A DNA stretch of 64,000 nucleotides from Phenylobacterium haematophilum (GCF_014196295.1 NZ_JACIDK010000001.1:600785-664784), one strand, 5' to 3'; shown: positions 45,659 through 55,439, numbered from the stretch's first letter. Made by a program: numbers and translations. The notes: generated by a model not told the origin, from the letters alone.

Positions 45659-48115
45659 ATGCCCAAGGAAAAGCTCGTCGTCATCGGCAACGGCATGGCC
45701 GGCTGCCGGGCGGTGCAGGAAGTGATCAAGCGCGACCCTGACCGCTACGAGATCACCATCTTCGGCGCCGAGCCGCGGGTGAACTACGACCGGATCATGC
45801 TCTCGCCGGTGCTGGCGGGGGAGAAGGCCTTCGAGGACATCGTCCTCAACGACGAGGCCTGGTACCGCGACAACGGCATCGCCCTGCACGCCGGTCACGC
45901 GGTGACGCAGATCGACCGCGAGGCGAAGGTGGTTCGCACCGCTTCGGGTCTGGCCGAGCCCTATGACCGGCTGCTGCTGGCCATGGGTTCGGACCCGGTG
46001 CGGCTGCCGCTGCCGGGCTCGGACCTCAAGGGCGTGGTCACCTTCCGCGATCTGGACGATGTCGAGGCCATGGTCGCGGCCGCCGCCAAGCCGGGCGCGA
46101 AGGCCGTGGTGATCGGCGGCGGGCTGCTCGGCATCGAGGCGGCCTACGGCCTTGTTCGCCGCGGCATGGCGGCCACCGTCATCCACCTGATGGACGTGCT
46201 TATGGAGCGCCAACTGGACGCCTCCGCCGGCTTCCTGCTGGTCGAGGCGATGGCCCAGCGCGGCGTCGACACCGTGCTCGGCGCCCAGTCCGAGGAGATC
46301 GTCGGCCAGGACGGCAAGGTCGCCGGCCTGAGGCTGAAGGACGGCAGGCTGCTGCCGTGCGACATCCTGGTGATGGCGGTCGGCATCCGTCCGAACGTCG
46401 CGCTCGGTCGCGAGGCCGGCCTGGAGATCGGGCGCGGGATCGTCGTCGACGACGCCATGCGCACCTCCGACCCGGCGATCCTGGCCGTGGGCGAGTGCGC
46501 CGAGCACAGGGGCCAATGCTACGGCCTCGTCGCGCCGATCTGGGAGATGTGCAAGGCGCTGGGCCAGACCCTGACTCAGGGCGAGGGCGCCTACGAGGGC
46601 TCGGTGCTCTCGACCCGGCTCAAGGTCTCGGGCGTCGACGTGTTCTCGGCCGGCAAGTTCGGCGGCGGGACGGAGTGCGAGGACATCGTGTTCCGCGACG
46701 CCGGGCGCGGGGTCTACAAGCGCGTCGTGCTCGAGAACGGCAAGGTCGCCGGGGCGGTGCTGTTCGGCGACGCTGCGGACGGTCCCTGGTACTTCGACCT
46801 GATGAAGTCGGGGGCCGAGGTCGCGGACATTCGCGAGACCCTGATCTTCGGCCAAAGCGTGACGGAGGGCCTTCGGGGCCTGGACCCTAGCGCCGCCGTT
46901 GCCGCCATGGCCGACGAGGCCGAGGTCTGCGGCTGCAACGGCGTCTGCAAGGGCGAGATCACCGGCGCGATCACAGTTCAGGGGCTTTCGACCCTGGACT
47001 CGGTCCGCGCTGTCACCAAGGCCTCGGCATCGTGCGGTTCCTGTACGCCGCTGGTCGAAAAGCTGCTGAAACTGACGCTGGGCGACGGCTTCCAGGTGCA
47101 GACGGGCCCCAAGCCGGTGTGCGGCTGTACACCCAAGGGCCACGATGAGGTCCGCCGACGCATCGTCGCCGAGGGTCTGAAGTCGATCCCGGCCGCCATG
47201 CAGGGGCTGGAATGGGCCACGCCCGACGGTTGCGCCTCGTGCCGGCCGGCTTTGAATTACTACCTGCTGTGCGCCTGGCCCGGCGAGTATCGCGACGACA
47301 AGCAGTCGCGGTTCATCAACGAGCGCGCCCACGCCAACATCCAGAAGGACGGCACCTATTCGGTCGTACCGCGGATGTGGGGCGGCATGACTAGCGCCGC
47401 CGAACTGCGCGCCATCGCCGACGTGGTCGAGAAGTTCGAGGTCCCGGCGGTGAAGGTGACCGGCGGCCAGCGCATCGACCTGCTGGGCGTCAAGAAGGAC
47501 GACCTGCCGGCGGTCTGGGCCGACCTCAACGCCGCTGGAATGGTCAGCGGCCACGCCTACGCCAAGGGCCTGCGGACCGTGAAGACCTGCGTCGGCTCGG
47601 ACTGGTGCCGGTTCGGGACCCAGGACTCAACCGGCCTGGGCGTGCGGCTGGAGAAGTTCATGTGGGGCTCGTGGGCGCCGGCCAAGGTCAAGCTGGCCGT
47701 CTCCGGCTGCCCGCGCAATTGCGCGGAGGCGACCTGCAAGGACATCGGGGTGATCTGCGTCGACAGCGGCTACGAGATCCACGTCGGCGGCGCGGCGGGC
47801 CTGCATATCCAGGGGACCGAGGTGCTGACGAAGGTCGCCACCGAGGACGAGGCGGTCTGGACCATCTGCGCCGTCACCCAGCTCTACCGCGAGAACGGCT
47901 GGTACCTGGAGCGGATCTACAAGTGGATGGCCCGGGTCGGCCTGGAGAGCATCAAGGGCCAGGTAGAGGATCCCGAGGCCCGCAAGGCGCTCTACGACCG
48001 CTTCTCGTACTCGCAGCGCTTCTCGCGCATCGACCCCTGGGCCGAGCGCGTCGCCGGCCGCCACGCCGAAGAGTTCAATCCGCTTAGCCGCCGTATGGAG
48101 TTCGCGCCGTCATGA
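45659..48115 (+). CDS. nirB: Nitrite reductase (NAD(P)H) large subunit
   Basis: 818 aa. An N-terminal FAD/NAD(P)H domain (VVIGNGMAGCRAVQEV at the start) is followed by a BFD-like [2Fe-2S] unit (Cys424, Cys426, Cys459, Cys462) and a siroheme/[4Fe-4S] domain with Cys644, Cys650, Cys684 and Cys688 (CVGSDWC, CPRNC). Reduces nitrite to ammonium with six electrons. ATG 45659 has GGGAG upstream; frame extends upstream only into narK. nirD overlaps by 4 bases. Confidence 0.96.
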   Translation: MPKEKLVVIGNGMAGCRAVQEVIKRDPDRYEITIFGAEPRVNYDRIMLSPVLAGEKAFEDIVLNDEAWYRDNGIALHAGHAVTQIDREAKVVRTASGLAEPYDRLLLAMGSDPVRLPLPGSDLKGVVTFRDLDDVEAMVAAAAKPGAKAVVIGGGLLGIEAAYGLVRRGMAATVIHLMDVLMERQLDASAGFLLVEAMAQRGVDTVLGAQSEEIVGQDGKVAGLRLKDGRLLPCDILVMAVGIRPNVALGREAGLEIGRGIVVDDAMRTSDPAILAVGECAEHRGQCYGLVAPIWEMCKALGQTLTQGEGAYEGSVLSTRLKVSGVDVFSAGKFGGGTECEDIVFRDAGRGVYKRVVLENGKVAGAVLFGDAADGPWYFDLMKSGAEVADIRETLIFGQSVTEGLRGLDPSAAVAAMADEAEVCGCNGVCKGEITGAITVQGLSTLDSVRAVTKASASCGSCTPLVEKLLKLTLGDGFQVQTGPKPVCGCTPKGHDEVRRRIVAEGLKSIPAAMQGLEWATPDGCASCRPALNYYLLCAWPGEYRDDKQSRFINERAHANIQKDGTYSVVPRMWGGMTSAAELRAIADVVEKFEVPAVKVTGGQRIDLLGVKKDDLPAVWADLNAAGMVSGHAYAKGLRTVKTCVGSDWCRFGTQDSTGLGVRLEKFMWGSWAPAKVKLAVSGCPRNCAEATCKDIGVICVDSGYEIHVGGAAGLHIQGTEVLTKVATEDEAVWTICAVTQLYRENGWYLERIYKWMARVGLESIKGQVEDPEARKALYDRFSYSQRFSRIDPWAERVAGRHAEEFNPLSRRMEFAPS

Positions 48116-48450
48116 ACGTGCTGGTGAAAGATCCGATCGCCTGGACCGATGTCGGGGCGGTGACCGACATCCCGCTGCGCGGCGCCCGGCGGGTGCCGAC
48201 CCCGAGCGGCGATATCGCCATCTTCCGGACCGGCGACGGCAAGGTGTTTGCGCTGAAGGACGCCTGTCCGCACAAGGGCGGGCCGCTGAGCCAAGGCATC
48301 GTCCACGGCCACGCGGTGGCCTGCCCGCTGCACAACTGGTCGATCGACCTGGCGAGCGGCGAGCCGATGGGGGCCGACCGAGGCAAGGGCTGTACGCCGG
48401 TCGTGCCGCTCGAAGTCCGCGACGGCCGTCTGCTGCTGGGACGGAGCTGA
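48112..48450 (+). CDS. nirD: Nitrite reductase (NAD(P)H) small subunit
   Basis: 112 aa Rieske-type domain. Both ligand pairs are present: CPHKGGPL and CPLHNW (C-x-H and C-x2-H), so a [2Fe-2S] cluster is possible, unlike NirD proteins that have lost it. ATGA overlap with nirB and nasA 4 bases further down. Confidence 0.92.
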   Translation: MNVLVKDPIAWTDVGAVTDIPLRGARRVPTPSGDIAIFRTGDGKVFALKDACPHKGGPLSQGIVHGHAVACPLHNWSIDLASGEPMGADRGKGCTPVVPLEVRDGRLLLGRS

Positions 48451-48454
48451 GGCG

Positions 48455-51115
48455 ATGAGCCGGGCCGCGGTTCGCACGGCTTGCCCCTATTGCGGCGTCG
48501 GCTGCGGCGTCGCCGGACGACCCGAAGGTCGCGCGTTGGAGGTCGCCGGCGACGCGGCGCATCCCTCGAACTTCGGGCGGCTGTGCTCCAAGGGCTCGGC
48601 GTTGGGGGCGACGGTCGGACTGGAGGGCCGACTGCTGAGCCCGATGATCGGCCGGCGTGCGGCGAGCTGGGACGAGGCGACCGCCCTGGTCGCCCGGCGC
48701 TTCAAGGAGACCATCGCCCGGCATGGCCAGGACTCGGTGGCCTTCTACGTCTCGGGCCAGTTGCTGACCGAGGACTACTACGCCGCGAACAAGCTGATGA
48801 AGGGCTTCATCGGCTCGGGCAACATCGACACCAACTCGCGGCTCTGCATGGCCTCGGCGGTCGTGGCGCACAAGCAGGCGTTCGGCGCCGACCTGGTGCC
48901 CGGTTGCTACGAGGACCTCGACCTGGCCGACCTCGTGGTGTTCTCAGGCCACAACGCGGCCTGGACCCATCCGGTGCTGTTCCGGCGGATGGAGCAGGCT
49001 CGAACCCGCGGGCAGCGCCACGTGGTCATCGACCCGCGCCGCACTGACACCGCCGAGGTCGCCGACCTGCATCTGGCGCTGGCCCCGCAGAGAGATGTGC
49101 GACTGTGGAACGGCCTGCTGGCCGAGCTGGACCGGCGCGGAGCGCTGGACAGCGCCTACATCGCCGCGCATGTCGCTGGCTTCGCCGAGGTGAAGGCGGC
49201 GCTGTCGGCAGACGATCAGTCGCCGGCGGCGGTGGCGGCCGACTGCGGCGTGCCGCTGGCGGACCTGCAGCAGTTCTTCGATTGGTTCGCCCAGACGCCG
49301 CGGACAGTCAGCCTGTTCTCGATGGGGGCCAACCAGTCGGCCCAGGGCGTCGCCAAGGGCCTCGCGATCCTCAACGTGCACCTGGCCACCGGCCGGATCG
49401 GCAAGCCGGGCGCCTGTCCGTTCTCGATCACCGGCCAGCCCAACGCCATGGGTGGGCGCGAGACTGGCGGCATGGCCACGACCCTGGCCGGCCACATGGA
49501 CTTCGACGACGTCTCGCGGGCCCGTGTGGCGCGGTTCTGGGGCGCGCAGAACGTCGCGCCGCGCCCGGGCCTGAAGGCGATCGACATGTTCGACGCCATC
49601 GCCGACGGCAAGATCAAGGCGCTGTGGGTGATGGCGACCAACCCTGCGGTCAGCCTGCCGAACGCCGACAAGGTCCGTGCGGCGCTGGCGGCGTGTCCGT
49701 TCGTGGTGGTCTCGGACTGCATGGCGCAGACCGACACAATGGACTTCGCGCACGTGAAGCTGCCGGCCCTGGCCTGGGGTGAAAAGGACGGCACGGTCAC
49801 CAATTCGGAGCGGCGGATCTCGCGCCAGCGGCGGCTGTTCGACCCGCCGGGCGAGGCGCGCGCCGACTGGCGGATCATCGCCGATGTCGCCAGCGCGATG
49901 GGCTGGCGCGAGGCCTTCGACTGGCGCTCACCGGCCCAGGTGTTTCGCGAGTGGGCGCGACTGACCAACTACGAGAACCAGGGGCGGATGCTGGCGCTGG
50001 GTCCGCTGGCGGGGCTGACGCCTCAGGCCTACGAGGCGCTGGAGCCCGTGCAGTGGCCGGTGACGGCGGCGGGCGGCACGGCGCGGCTGTTCGAGGACGG
50101 CGTCTTCCAGACCGCGGACGGCCGGGCGCGGATGGTGGTCACCGAGGCCAGGGGGCCAGCGCAGGCGACCGATCGGTCGTTCCCGCTGGCGCTCAACACC
50201 GGCCGGGTGCGCGATCACTGGCACACGCTGACGCGGACGGGGCTTGCCCCCGACCTCTGCCGCCACACGCCAGAGCCCTATGTCGAGATGCATCCAGCCG
50301 ACGCCGAGCGCCTGGGTGTGATCGACCGCGCCTTGGTTCGGGTGCAGACCATGCAGGGCGAGGCCGTGACGCTCACCAAGTTGACCGACCGCCAGCGACA
50401 GGGATCGATCTTCATGCCGATGCACTGGACGCAGGCCTTCGCACCGAGCGGCCGGGCCAACCCGCTGGTCGCCGCGGCGGTGGATCCGAAGTCGGGCCAG
50501 CCGGAGTTCAAGCACACGCCGGCGCGGGTGAGGCCTTATCGCGAGACCTGGCGCGGTTTCTTCATCGCCCGAGCCGGCTGGTCGCCGCCGGCCGGGCTGG
50601 ACCTCGTCTGGCGGCGCATCCCGCAGCACGGCTGCCAGTTGCACGAGTTCGCCGGGCGCGGCGACGAGACAGAGCGCGAGGCGCTGCGCCGGGCGCTGAG
50701 CAAGGGCGCGCGGGGCGAGCCGATGCGGTTCGAGGACGCCTCCGCCGGCAGCCTGCGTGAGGCCTATCTGGCTGGCGAGGCGCTGGATCGCGTGCTGTTC
50801 ACGGCCACGAGCGGCGCGCTGCCGCCGCGCGACTGGCTGGCCGAACTGTTCGCCAAAGACGCGCTGAGCGCGCTCGACCGCACCGCCTTGCTGATCGGGC
50901 GGGCTCCGGGTCGCGTCGTAGAGAGCGCGCCGCTGGTCTGCGCTTGCCGCGGCGTGCGGGCCGACAGGATCGGCGCCGCTATCGAGGCCGGGGCCGGATC
51001 GGTCGACGCAGTCAGCGAGGCCACGGGCGCCGGTTCGTCCTGCGGCTCCTGCCGGCCGGAGATCGTCTGGATCATCGCCCAGACCCAAAGCAAGAAGGTG
51101 CGCCATGCCGCATGA
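48455..51115 (+). CDS. nasA: Assimilatory nitrate reductase catalytic subunit
   Basis: 886 aa molybdopterin enzyme. The N-terminal [4Fe-4S] ligands are Cys10, Cys13, Cys17 and Cys44; the MGD-binding body follows (TNSRLCMASAVVAHKQAFGA, MGANQSAQG). The C-terminus has a BFD-like [2Fe-2S] domain with Cys829, Cys831, Cys863 and Cys866, as in NasA of Klebsiella-type enzymes. Reduces nitrate to nitrite in the cytoplasm. No dedicated electron-donor reductase gene (NasB/NasC-like) is in the window. cobA overlaps by 11 bases. Confidence 0.95.
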   Translation: MSRAAVRTACPYCGVGCGVAGRPEGRALEVAGDAAHPSNFGRLCSKGSALGATVGLEGRLLSPMIGRRAASWDEATALVARRFKETIARHGQDSVAFYVSGQLLTEDYYAANKLMKGFIGSGNIDTNSRLCMASAVVAHKQAFGADLVPGCYEDLDLADLVVFSGHNAAWTHPVLFRRMEQARTRGQRHVVIDPRRTDTAEVADLHLALAPQRDVRLWNGLLAELDRRGALDSAYIAAHVAGFAEVKAALSADDQSPAAVAADCGVPLADLQQFFDWFAQTPRTVSLFSMGANQSAQGVAKGLAILNVHLATGRIGKPGACPFSITGQPNAMGGRETGGMATTLAGHMDFDDVSRARVARFWGAQNVAPRPGLKAIDMFDAIADGKIKALWVMATNPAVSLPNADKVRAALAACPFVVVSDCMAQTDTMDFAHVKLPALAWGEKDGTVTNSERRISRQRRLFDPPGEARADWRIIADVASAMGWREAFDWRSPAQVFREWARLTNYENQGRMLALGPLAGLTPQAYEALEPVQWPVTAAGGTARLFEDGVFQTADGRARMVVTEARGPAQATDRSFPLALNTGRVRDHWHTLTRTGLAPDLCRHTPEPYVEMHPADAERLGVIDRALVRVQTMQGEAVTLTKLTDRQRQGSIFMPMHWTQAFAPSGRANPLVAAAVDPKSGQPEFKHTPARVRPYRETWRGFFIARAGWSPPAGLDLVWRRIPQHGCQLHEFAGRGDETEREALRRALSKGARGEPMRFEDASAGSLREAYLAGEALDRVLFTATSGALPPRDWLAELFAKDALSALDRTALLIGRAPGRVVESAPLVCACRGVRADRIGAAIEAGAGSVDAVSEATGAGSSCGSCRPEIVWIIAQTQSKKVRHAA

Positions 51116-51863
51116 CCCTGGACGTGTTCTGCTGGTCGGGGCGGGGCCCGGCGCCGCCGACCTTCTGACGGTGCGCGCGGCCCGGGCTGTGGCCGAGGCC
51201 CAGGCGCTGCTCTACGACGCCCTGGTCCCGCAGGAGATCCTCGACCTGGCTCCGGCCAGTTGTCTGAAGATCCAGACCGGAAAGCGCGCAGGCCGCACCA
51301 GCATGGCGCAGACGACGATCAACCGGCTGATGGTGCGGCTGGCCCGGCGTGGGCTCGACGTCGTTCGTCTCAAGGGCGGCGATCCGTCGGTGTTCGGTAG
51401 GGTAGGCGAGGAGATGGCCGTGCTGAAGGCGGCCGGCATCGAGGCACAGGTCATTCCGGGCGTGACGGCGGCGGCGGCGGCGGCCGCGCAGTTCGGCTTC
51501 CCGCTGACCCATCGCGGCCAGGCCCGTCGCGTGGTGCTGACCACGGCGCGACTGGACCAGGGCAGCCTGGCCGAGGACTGGCGCGCGGCGGCCGATCCCG
51601 AAGCGACCCTCGCGATCTACATGGGCGGAGCCGCGGCTGGCGCGATCCGCGATCGGCTCATTGCGGCCGGCCGGTCGGCGGCGACGCCGATCCTGGCGGT
51701 CGAAAACGCCGGACGCCCTGCGGCACGGCTGTTCACGGGGGTGTTGGGCGGGTTGGCTGAGACCGTGCCGGCCGATCTCGACGGGCCCGTCCTGATCGTG
51801 GTCGGCGATGTGGCGGCGCAAGCCGTCGAGGCGGCGCCGGCCCTGACTGAGCTGGCGAGCTAG
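51105..51863 (+). CDS. cobA: Uroporphyrinogen-III C-methyltransferase
   Basis: 252 aa. Makes precorrin-2 from uroporphyrinogen III with two SAM molecules. VLLVGAGPGAADLLTVRAAR and VVRLKGGDPSVFGRVGEE are the SUMT signatures, VIPGVTAAAAAAAQFG the substrate pocket. It supplies the siroheme path for NirB; the oxidase/ferrochelatase part (CysG N-terminus) is not fused here. 11-base overlap with nasA. Confidence 0.93.
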   Translation: MPHDPGRVLLVGAGPGAADLLTVRAARAVAEAQALLYDALVPQEILDLAPASCLKIQTGKRAGRTSMAQTTINRLMVRLARRGLDVVRLKGGDPSVFGRVGEEMAVLKAAGIEAQVIPGVTAAAAAAAQFGFPLTHRGQARRVVLTTARLDQGSLAEDWRAAADPEATLAIYMGGAAAGAIRDRLIAAGRSAATPILAVENAGRPAARLFTGVLGGLAETVPADLDGPVLIVVGDVAAQAVEAAPALTELAS

Positions 51864-51930
51864 CCGGCTTGGCCGCGGCGGCGGACGAGGCGCACACTGG
51901 CGCCGATTCCAGTTGGTCGTGGTGAAGCCG

Positions 51931-52899
51931 ATGAGCGTGATTGCCGCCTATGTGTATGGCGAGGGCCAGCGGGTTCGGGAGATAGACCTTGGGGACCCCG
52001 CTAGCCTCGAGCTGCAGCCCGGCCAGTTCGCCTGGATCGGACTCCTCGAGCCGAGCGAGGCCGAGCTCGACGTCCTGAAGCGGCGCTTCAACCTCCACCC
52101 GCTTGCTGTCGAGGACGCGCTGAAGGCAGACCAGCTGCCAAAGGTCGACGTCTATGGCGACCAACTGTTCGTGGTCGCCCGCACCGCGCATCTGCAGGAA
52201 GAGAAGATCGGCTACGGCGAAACCGACATCTTTGTTGGTCCGAGCCACATCATCACCGTTCGCCACGGCTCGGCGCGCGCCCATCTGGAACTTCGCCAGC
52301 ATCTGGAGGCGGCGCCGGCCCAGCTCAAGCACGGCGTCGACTACATCCTTCACGCGGTGCTCGACTTCATCGTTGACGGCTACTTTCCGATCGTCGATGC
52401 GATCGAGGAGAAAGTGCTCGAGATGGAGCGCTACGCCCTCGACTCCTTCCTGAGCCGCGCCGAGGTCCTGCGGATCTTCGCTTTGCGTCGCGAACTGATG
52501 CGCTTCAAGCGGGTGCTCGGCCCCATGGAGGAGGTGGCCAGCCGTCTCGAGCACCACGAATTGCCCTGTATCGATTGGGATGTTCGGCCTTATTTTCGTG
52601 ACGTCTACGATCACGTGCGGCGCGTCGCCTCGTTGGTCGAGACGCTTCGCGAGGTGCTATCGTCGGTGTTCGAAGCCAGCAGCCTGATGGAGCAGCAGCG
52701 CCAGGGTGCGATCACCCGGCGACTGGCGGCCTGGGCCGCGATCCTGGCGGTGCCGACAGCCATCGCCGGGATCTACGGCATGAACTTCGAGGTCATGCCG
52801 GAACTGAAGTGGCGCTACGGCTATCTGATGGTGGTGATCGCCATCACGGCGATCTGCCTGGTGCTATATGCCCGGTTCAAGCGCTCGAAGTGGCTGTGA
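51931..52899 (+). CDS. corA: CorA family magnesium/divalent cation transporter
   Basis: 322 aa. A large N-terminal cytoplasmic domain and two C-terminal helices; the GMN signature is in GIYGMNFEVMPELKWRYGY and the second helix LMVVIAITAICLVLYARF ends with basic residues. ATG 51931 is used; TTG 51913 is an alternative. It abuts the following hydrolase (TGATG). Confidence 0.93.
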   Translation: MSVIAAYVYGEGQRVREIDLGDPASLELQPGQFAWIGLLEPSEAELDVLKRRFNLHPLAVEDALKADQLPKVDVYGDQLFVVARTAHLQEEKIGYGETDIFVGPSHIITVRHGSARAHLELRQHLEAAPAQLKHGVDYILHAVLDFIVDGYFPIVDAIEEKVLEMERYALDSFLSRAEVLRIFALRRELMRFKRVLGPMEEVASRLEHHELPCIDWDVRPYFRDVYDHVRRVASLVETLREVLSSVFEASSLMEQQRQGAITRRLAAWAAILAVPTAIAGIYGMNFEVMPELKWRYGYLMVVIAITAICLVLYARFKRSKWL

Positions 52900-53585
52900 T
52901 GATCGAAGCTGTCGTCATTCCCCTGGACCCCGAGCGCAGCGTCTCCGGCCTCTGGATCCGCCCCGAAAACGCGCGCGCGGCGCTCGTCCTGGCGCACGGC
53001 GCAGGAGCTGGCATGGCCCACAAGGCCATGGCCGCCACCGCTGAGGGACTGGCCGAGCGAGGCGTCGCAACCCTTCGCTACAACTTTCCCTACATGGAGC
53101 GCGGTTCGAAACGCCCGGATAGCCCAGCTCTGGCCCATCAGGCCGTCCGCGCCGCGGTCGCCAAGGCGGGTGAACTGGCCGCGGGCCTGCCGCTGTTTGC
53201 TGGCGGTCGGTCATTCGGGGGGCGGATGACGTCGCAGGCGCAGGCCGGACTGGCTTTGCCCGGCGTCCGAGGGCTGGTCTTCTTCGCATTTCCCTTGCAC
53301 GCCCCCGGCAAGCCGGGTGTCGAGCGCGCCGCGCATCTGTCGGAGATCAAGGTCCCGATGCTCTTCCTGCAAGGAACCAATGACGAGTTCGCCCGCCTGG
53401 ACCTGCTGAACGAGACCATCGCGGGGCTCGGCGCCGGCGCAAGCCTGACCTTGGTGGAATTCGCGGACCACTCCTTCCATGCGCCCGCCAAGAGCGGCCG
53501 CAAGGACCCGGAGGTGCTGGCCGAGGCTCTGGACGCTTGCGTAGACTGGATGGCCGAGAATTGGGTGCGGAGCCTTCCGGAATGA
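52899..53585 (+). CDS. Alpha/beta family hydrolase (KANL3/Tex30-like)
   Basis: 228 aa. VLAHGAGAGMAHKAMAATAE holds the oxyanion loop; the nucleophile elbow is GGRSFGGRM, and DHSFHAP carries the catalytic His. The pattern matches small 'KAN domain' hydrolases. Substrate unknown. Start ATG shares a base with the corA stop. Confidence 0.82.
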   Translation: MIEAVVIPLDPERSVSGLWIRPENARAALVLAHGAGAGMAHKAMAATAEGLAERGVATLRYNFPYMERGSKRPDSPALAHQAVRAAVAKAGELAAGLPLFAGGRSFGGRMTSQAQAGLALPGVRGLVFFAFPLHAPGKPGVERAAHLSEIKVPMLFLQGTNDEFARLDLLNETIAGLGAGASLTLVEFADHSFHAPAKSGRKDPEVLAEALDACVDWMAENWVRSLPE

Positions 53586-53714
53586 AGCCGCGCCGCCTGC
53601 TGCCGGGATCGGACAAACTGGCGAACCACGCAACCGCGGCTGGGCGGCCATCGACGCTTCTGCGGCTCGGCGATGGGCTCGCTCCTCCCAGGGCGAGCCG
53701 ATAGGCTGGCGTCT

Positions 53715-54080
53715 ATGATCCAGGGGGCGCCCGGATGGTTGGGAAAAGCGCGGCGCGCGGCCGTGAGCCTTCGCGCCACGACGCGTGGAGCGTCGGGCGC
53801 CAAGCAATCGGTGTATGTCGTGCTGCTCCACGACGACCGGCGAGCCGATCCGTGGGGCCTCTATGTCGGTCAGACGTCCCGCGATCCCGACGTGCGGTTC
53901 GACCAGCACAAGGAGGGGTATAAGGCGAGCGGTCCAGCGCGCCGCTTCGGCGTGAGATTGCTGCCGGACCTCGTAGCCCACCTCAACCCCATGCGCCGCT
54001 GGGAGGCGCTGGAGTTGGAGGCGGCCCTGGCCGAGGCCTTTACTGCTTCGGGCGTGCCCTGGGTCGAGGGCGGCCACTAG
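53715..54080 (+). CDS. GIY-YIG nuclease-like protein
   Basis: 121 aa. SVYVVLLHDD and GLYVGQTSRDPDVRFDQHKE resemble the two halves of the GIY-YIG motif, with an Arg and His in the helix and Glu residues in EALELEAALAEAF. About 35 residues precede the domain. No fused DNA-binding domain and no intron nearby. ATG 53715 is chosen over 53673. Convergent with the aminotransferase gene, 4 bases between stops. Confidence 0.55.
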   Translation: MIQGAPGWLGKARRAAVSLRATTRGASGAKQSVYVVLLHDDRRADPWGLYVGQTSRDPDVRFDQHKEGYKASGPARRFGVRLLPDLVAHLNPMRRWEALELEAALAEAFTASGVPWVEGGH

Positions 54081-54084
54081 GCGT

Positions 54085-55365
54085 CTAGTGGCCGTCGACC
54101 ATCTGGTGCAGGAAGGCGATCTTCGCGACCGGCTCCAGCGGGCCGGCGTCCTTGACCACCTTGAAGGCGTCGTCGGCGGCGTTCAACGTGTCGTCGATGT
54201 CGGCCTCAGTCATCGCCGCGCAGATGAACATGTTGTGCCAGGGGTGGAAGTAGACGCCGCGCTTCAGCAGGGCGTTGTTCCATAGGTAACCCTTGGCCGA
54301 GGTCGGGTCGTCGTCGAACATGATGAGGGGCAGTTGGGCCGGACCGGTCTGGCGCAGCGCGAAGCCGTGACGGCCCGCTGCCTCGTCCAGGCCGCTGCGC
54401 AGCCGCTCGCCGAGCGCGATGGTTCGCTCGAGGTAGTCGGTCTGCGCGATCAACTTCAGGGTCTCCAGGGCCGCGGCCATTGGGGCGGCCGAGAACCAGT
54501 AAGAGCCGGTCGCGTAGATGGTCGCCGCTGCGAAGCGGCAGACGTCGGACCCCAGCAGCGCCGAGATCGGGTGGCCGTTGGCGACCGCCTTGCCCCAGGT
54601 GGAGAGGTCGGGCTTCACGTCGACCAGCGACCAGCTGCAGTCGCGGGCCAGACGGAAGCCGGCGCGGACGTCGTCGACGATCAGCAGAGCGCCGTGCTCG
54701 TCGCACAGCTCCCGGGCCCGGCGGGCGTATTCGGGGTTCGGCAGTTCCTGGTCGATGAAGGTGTCGTGCTTTATCGGCGAGGCGAAGATCGCCGCCAGGT
54801 CGGACCCGGCGGCCTTCACCGCCGCCTCAAGGCTCTCGACGTCGTTGTATTCATAGAACACTTGGTTCGCGCGGTCGGAGGGGGCGACCCCGTTCTTGAC
54901 CGGCGTGCACCAGGGCGCGGCGCCATGATAGGCGCCCTTGGCCAGGACGATGGTGTTCTTCTTGGTGTGATTGCGGGCGATCATCATCGCCATGGTCGTG
55001 GCGTCGGTGCCGTTCTTGCAGAACATGGCCCAGTCTGCGTGACTGACCTGGGCGGTCATCGCTTCGGCCAGCAGGACCATGGCCTCGCCGGGGCCGGTCA
55101 TGGTGTCGCCGAGCTTGGCGCGGTCGAAATAGGCCTGGTCGATGCCCGCATGCGCATAGCCGAACAGGTTGGGCCCATAGCCGCAAAGGAAGTCGACGTA
55201 GCGGTTCCCGTCCATGTCCCAGAGGTAGGCCCCCTGGGCGCGGTCGAAGAACTGCGGGTAGTCGTCCGGAAGAAGCATGACCGACTGGTGGCCATACATG
55301 CCGTTGGGGATGACGGCCTGCGCCCGTTCACGCAGTGCGCTGTCCTTGCTGTTCGTCCAAACCAT
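54085..55365 (-). CDS. Class III aminotransferase (glutamate-1-semialdehyde aminotransferase-like)
   Basis: 426 aa PLP enzyme. The PLP lysine is Lys259 in DLSTWGKAVANGHPISALLG; DDVRAGFRL (from Asp231) contacts the cofactor, and KNGTDATTMAM is the phosphate-binding turn. It resembles GSA aminotransferase but the catabolic context (kinase, aldolase, transporter) argues against heme synthesis. Divergent from the PfkB gene, with a GATAG...CTATC operator-like repeat between. Substrate unknown; probably removes or transfers an amino group from a polyfunctional amine. Confidence 0.87.
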   Translation of the reverse strand: MVWTNSKDSALRERAQAVIPNGMYGHQSVMLLPDDYPQFFDRAQGAYLWDMDGNRYVDFLCGYGPNLFGYAHAGIDQAYFDRAKLGDTMTGPGEAMVLLAEAMTAQVSHADWAMFCKNGTDATTMAMMIARNHTKKNTIVLAKGAYHGAAPWCTPVKNGVAPSDRANQVFYEYNDVESLEAAVKAAGSDLAAIFASPIKHDTFIDQELPNPEYARRARELCDEHGALLIVDDVRAGFRLARDCSWSLVDVKPDLSTWGKAVANGHPISALLGSDVCRFAAATIYATGSYWFSAAPMAAALETLKLIAQTDYLERTIALGERLRSGLDEAAGRHGFALRQTGPAQLPLIMFDDDPTSAKGYLWNNALLKRGVYFHPWHNMFICAAMTEADIDDTLNAADDAFKVVKDAGPLEPVAKIAFLHQMVDGH

Positions 55366-55379
55366 GTCGGCCCCTGTAA

Positions 55380-55395
55380 GATAGTTTTGACTATC
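55380..55395. promoter_or_regulatory. Inverted repeat, candidate operator site A
   Basis: GATAG-TTTTGA-CTATC, 5-bp arms with a 6-base AT-rich spacer, between the divergent aminotransferase and PfkB starts. With flanks (TAAGATAG / CTATCCTA) 7 of 8 positions pair. The same arms recur at 61257, between the TonB receptor and dimethylformamidase-like genes. Binding of the nearby TetR regulator is inferred. Confidence 0.6.
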
Positions 55396-55439
55396 CTACC
55401 GAGCCGGACTTACTAATCAAGGCGTAGGGGAGAGAACCG

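Noticed and set aside
45506..47554. 682-codon minus-strand frame opposite nirB
   Set aside because: Antisense shadow; nirB has intact cofactor cysteines.
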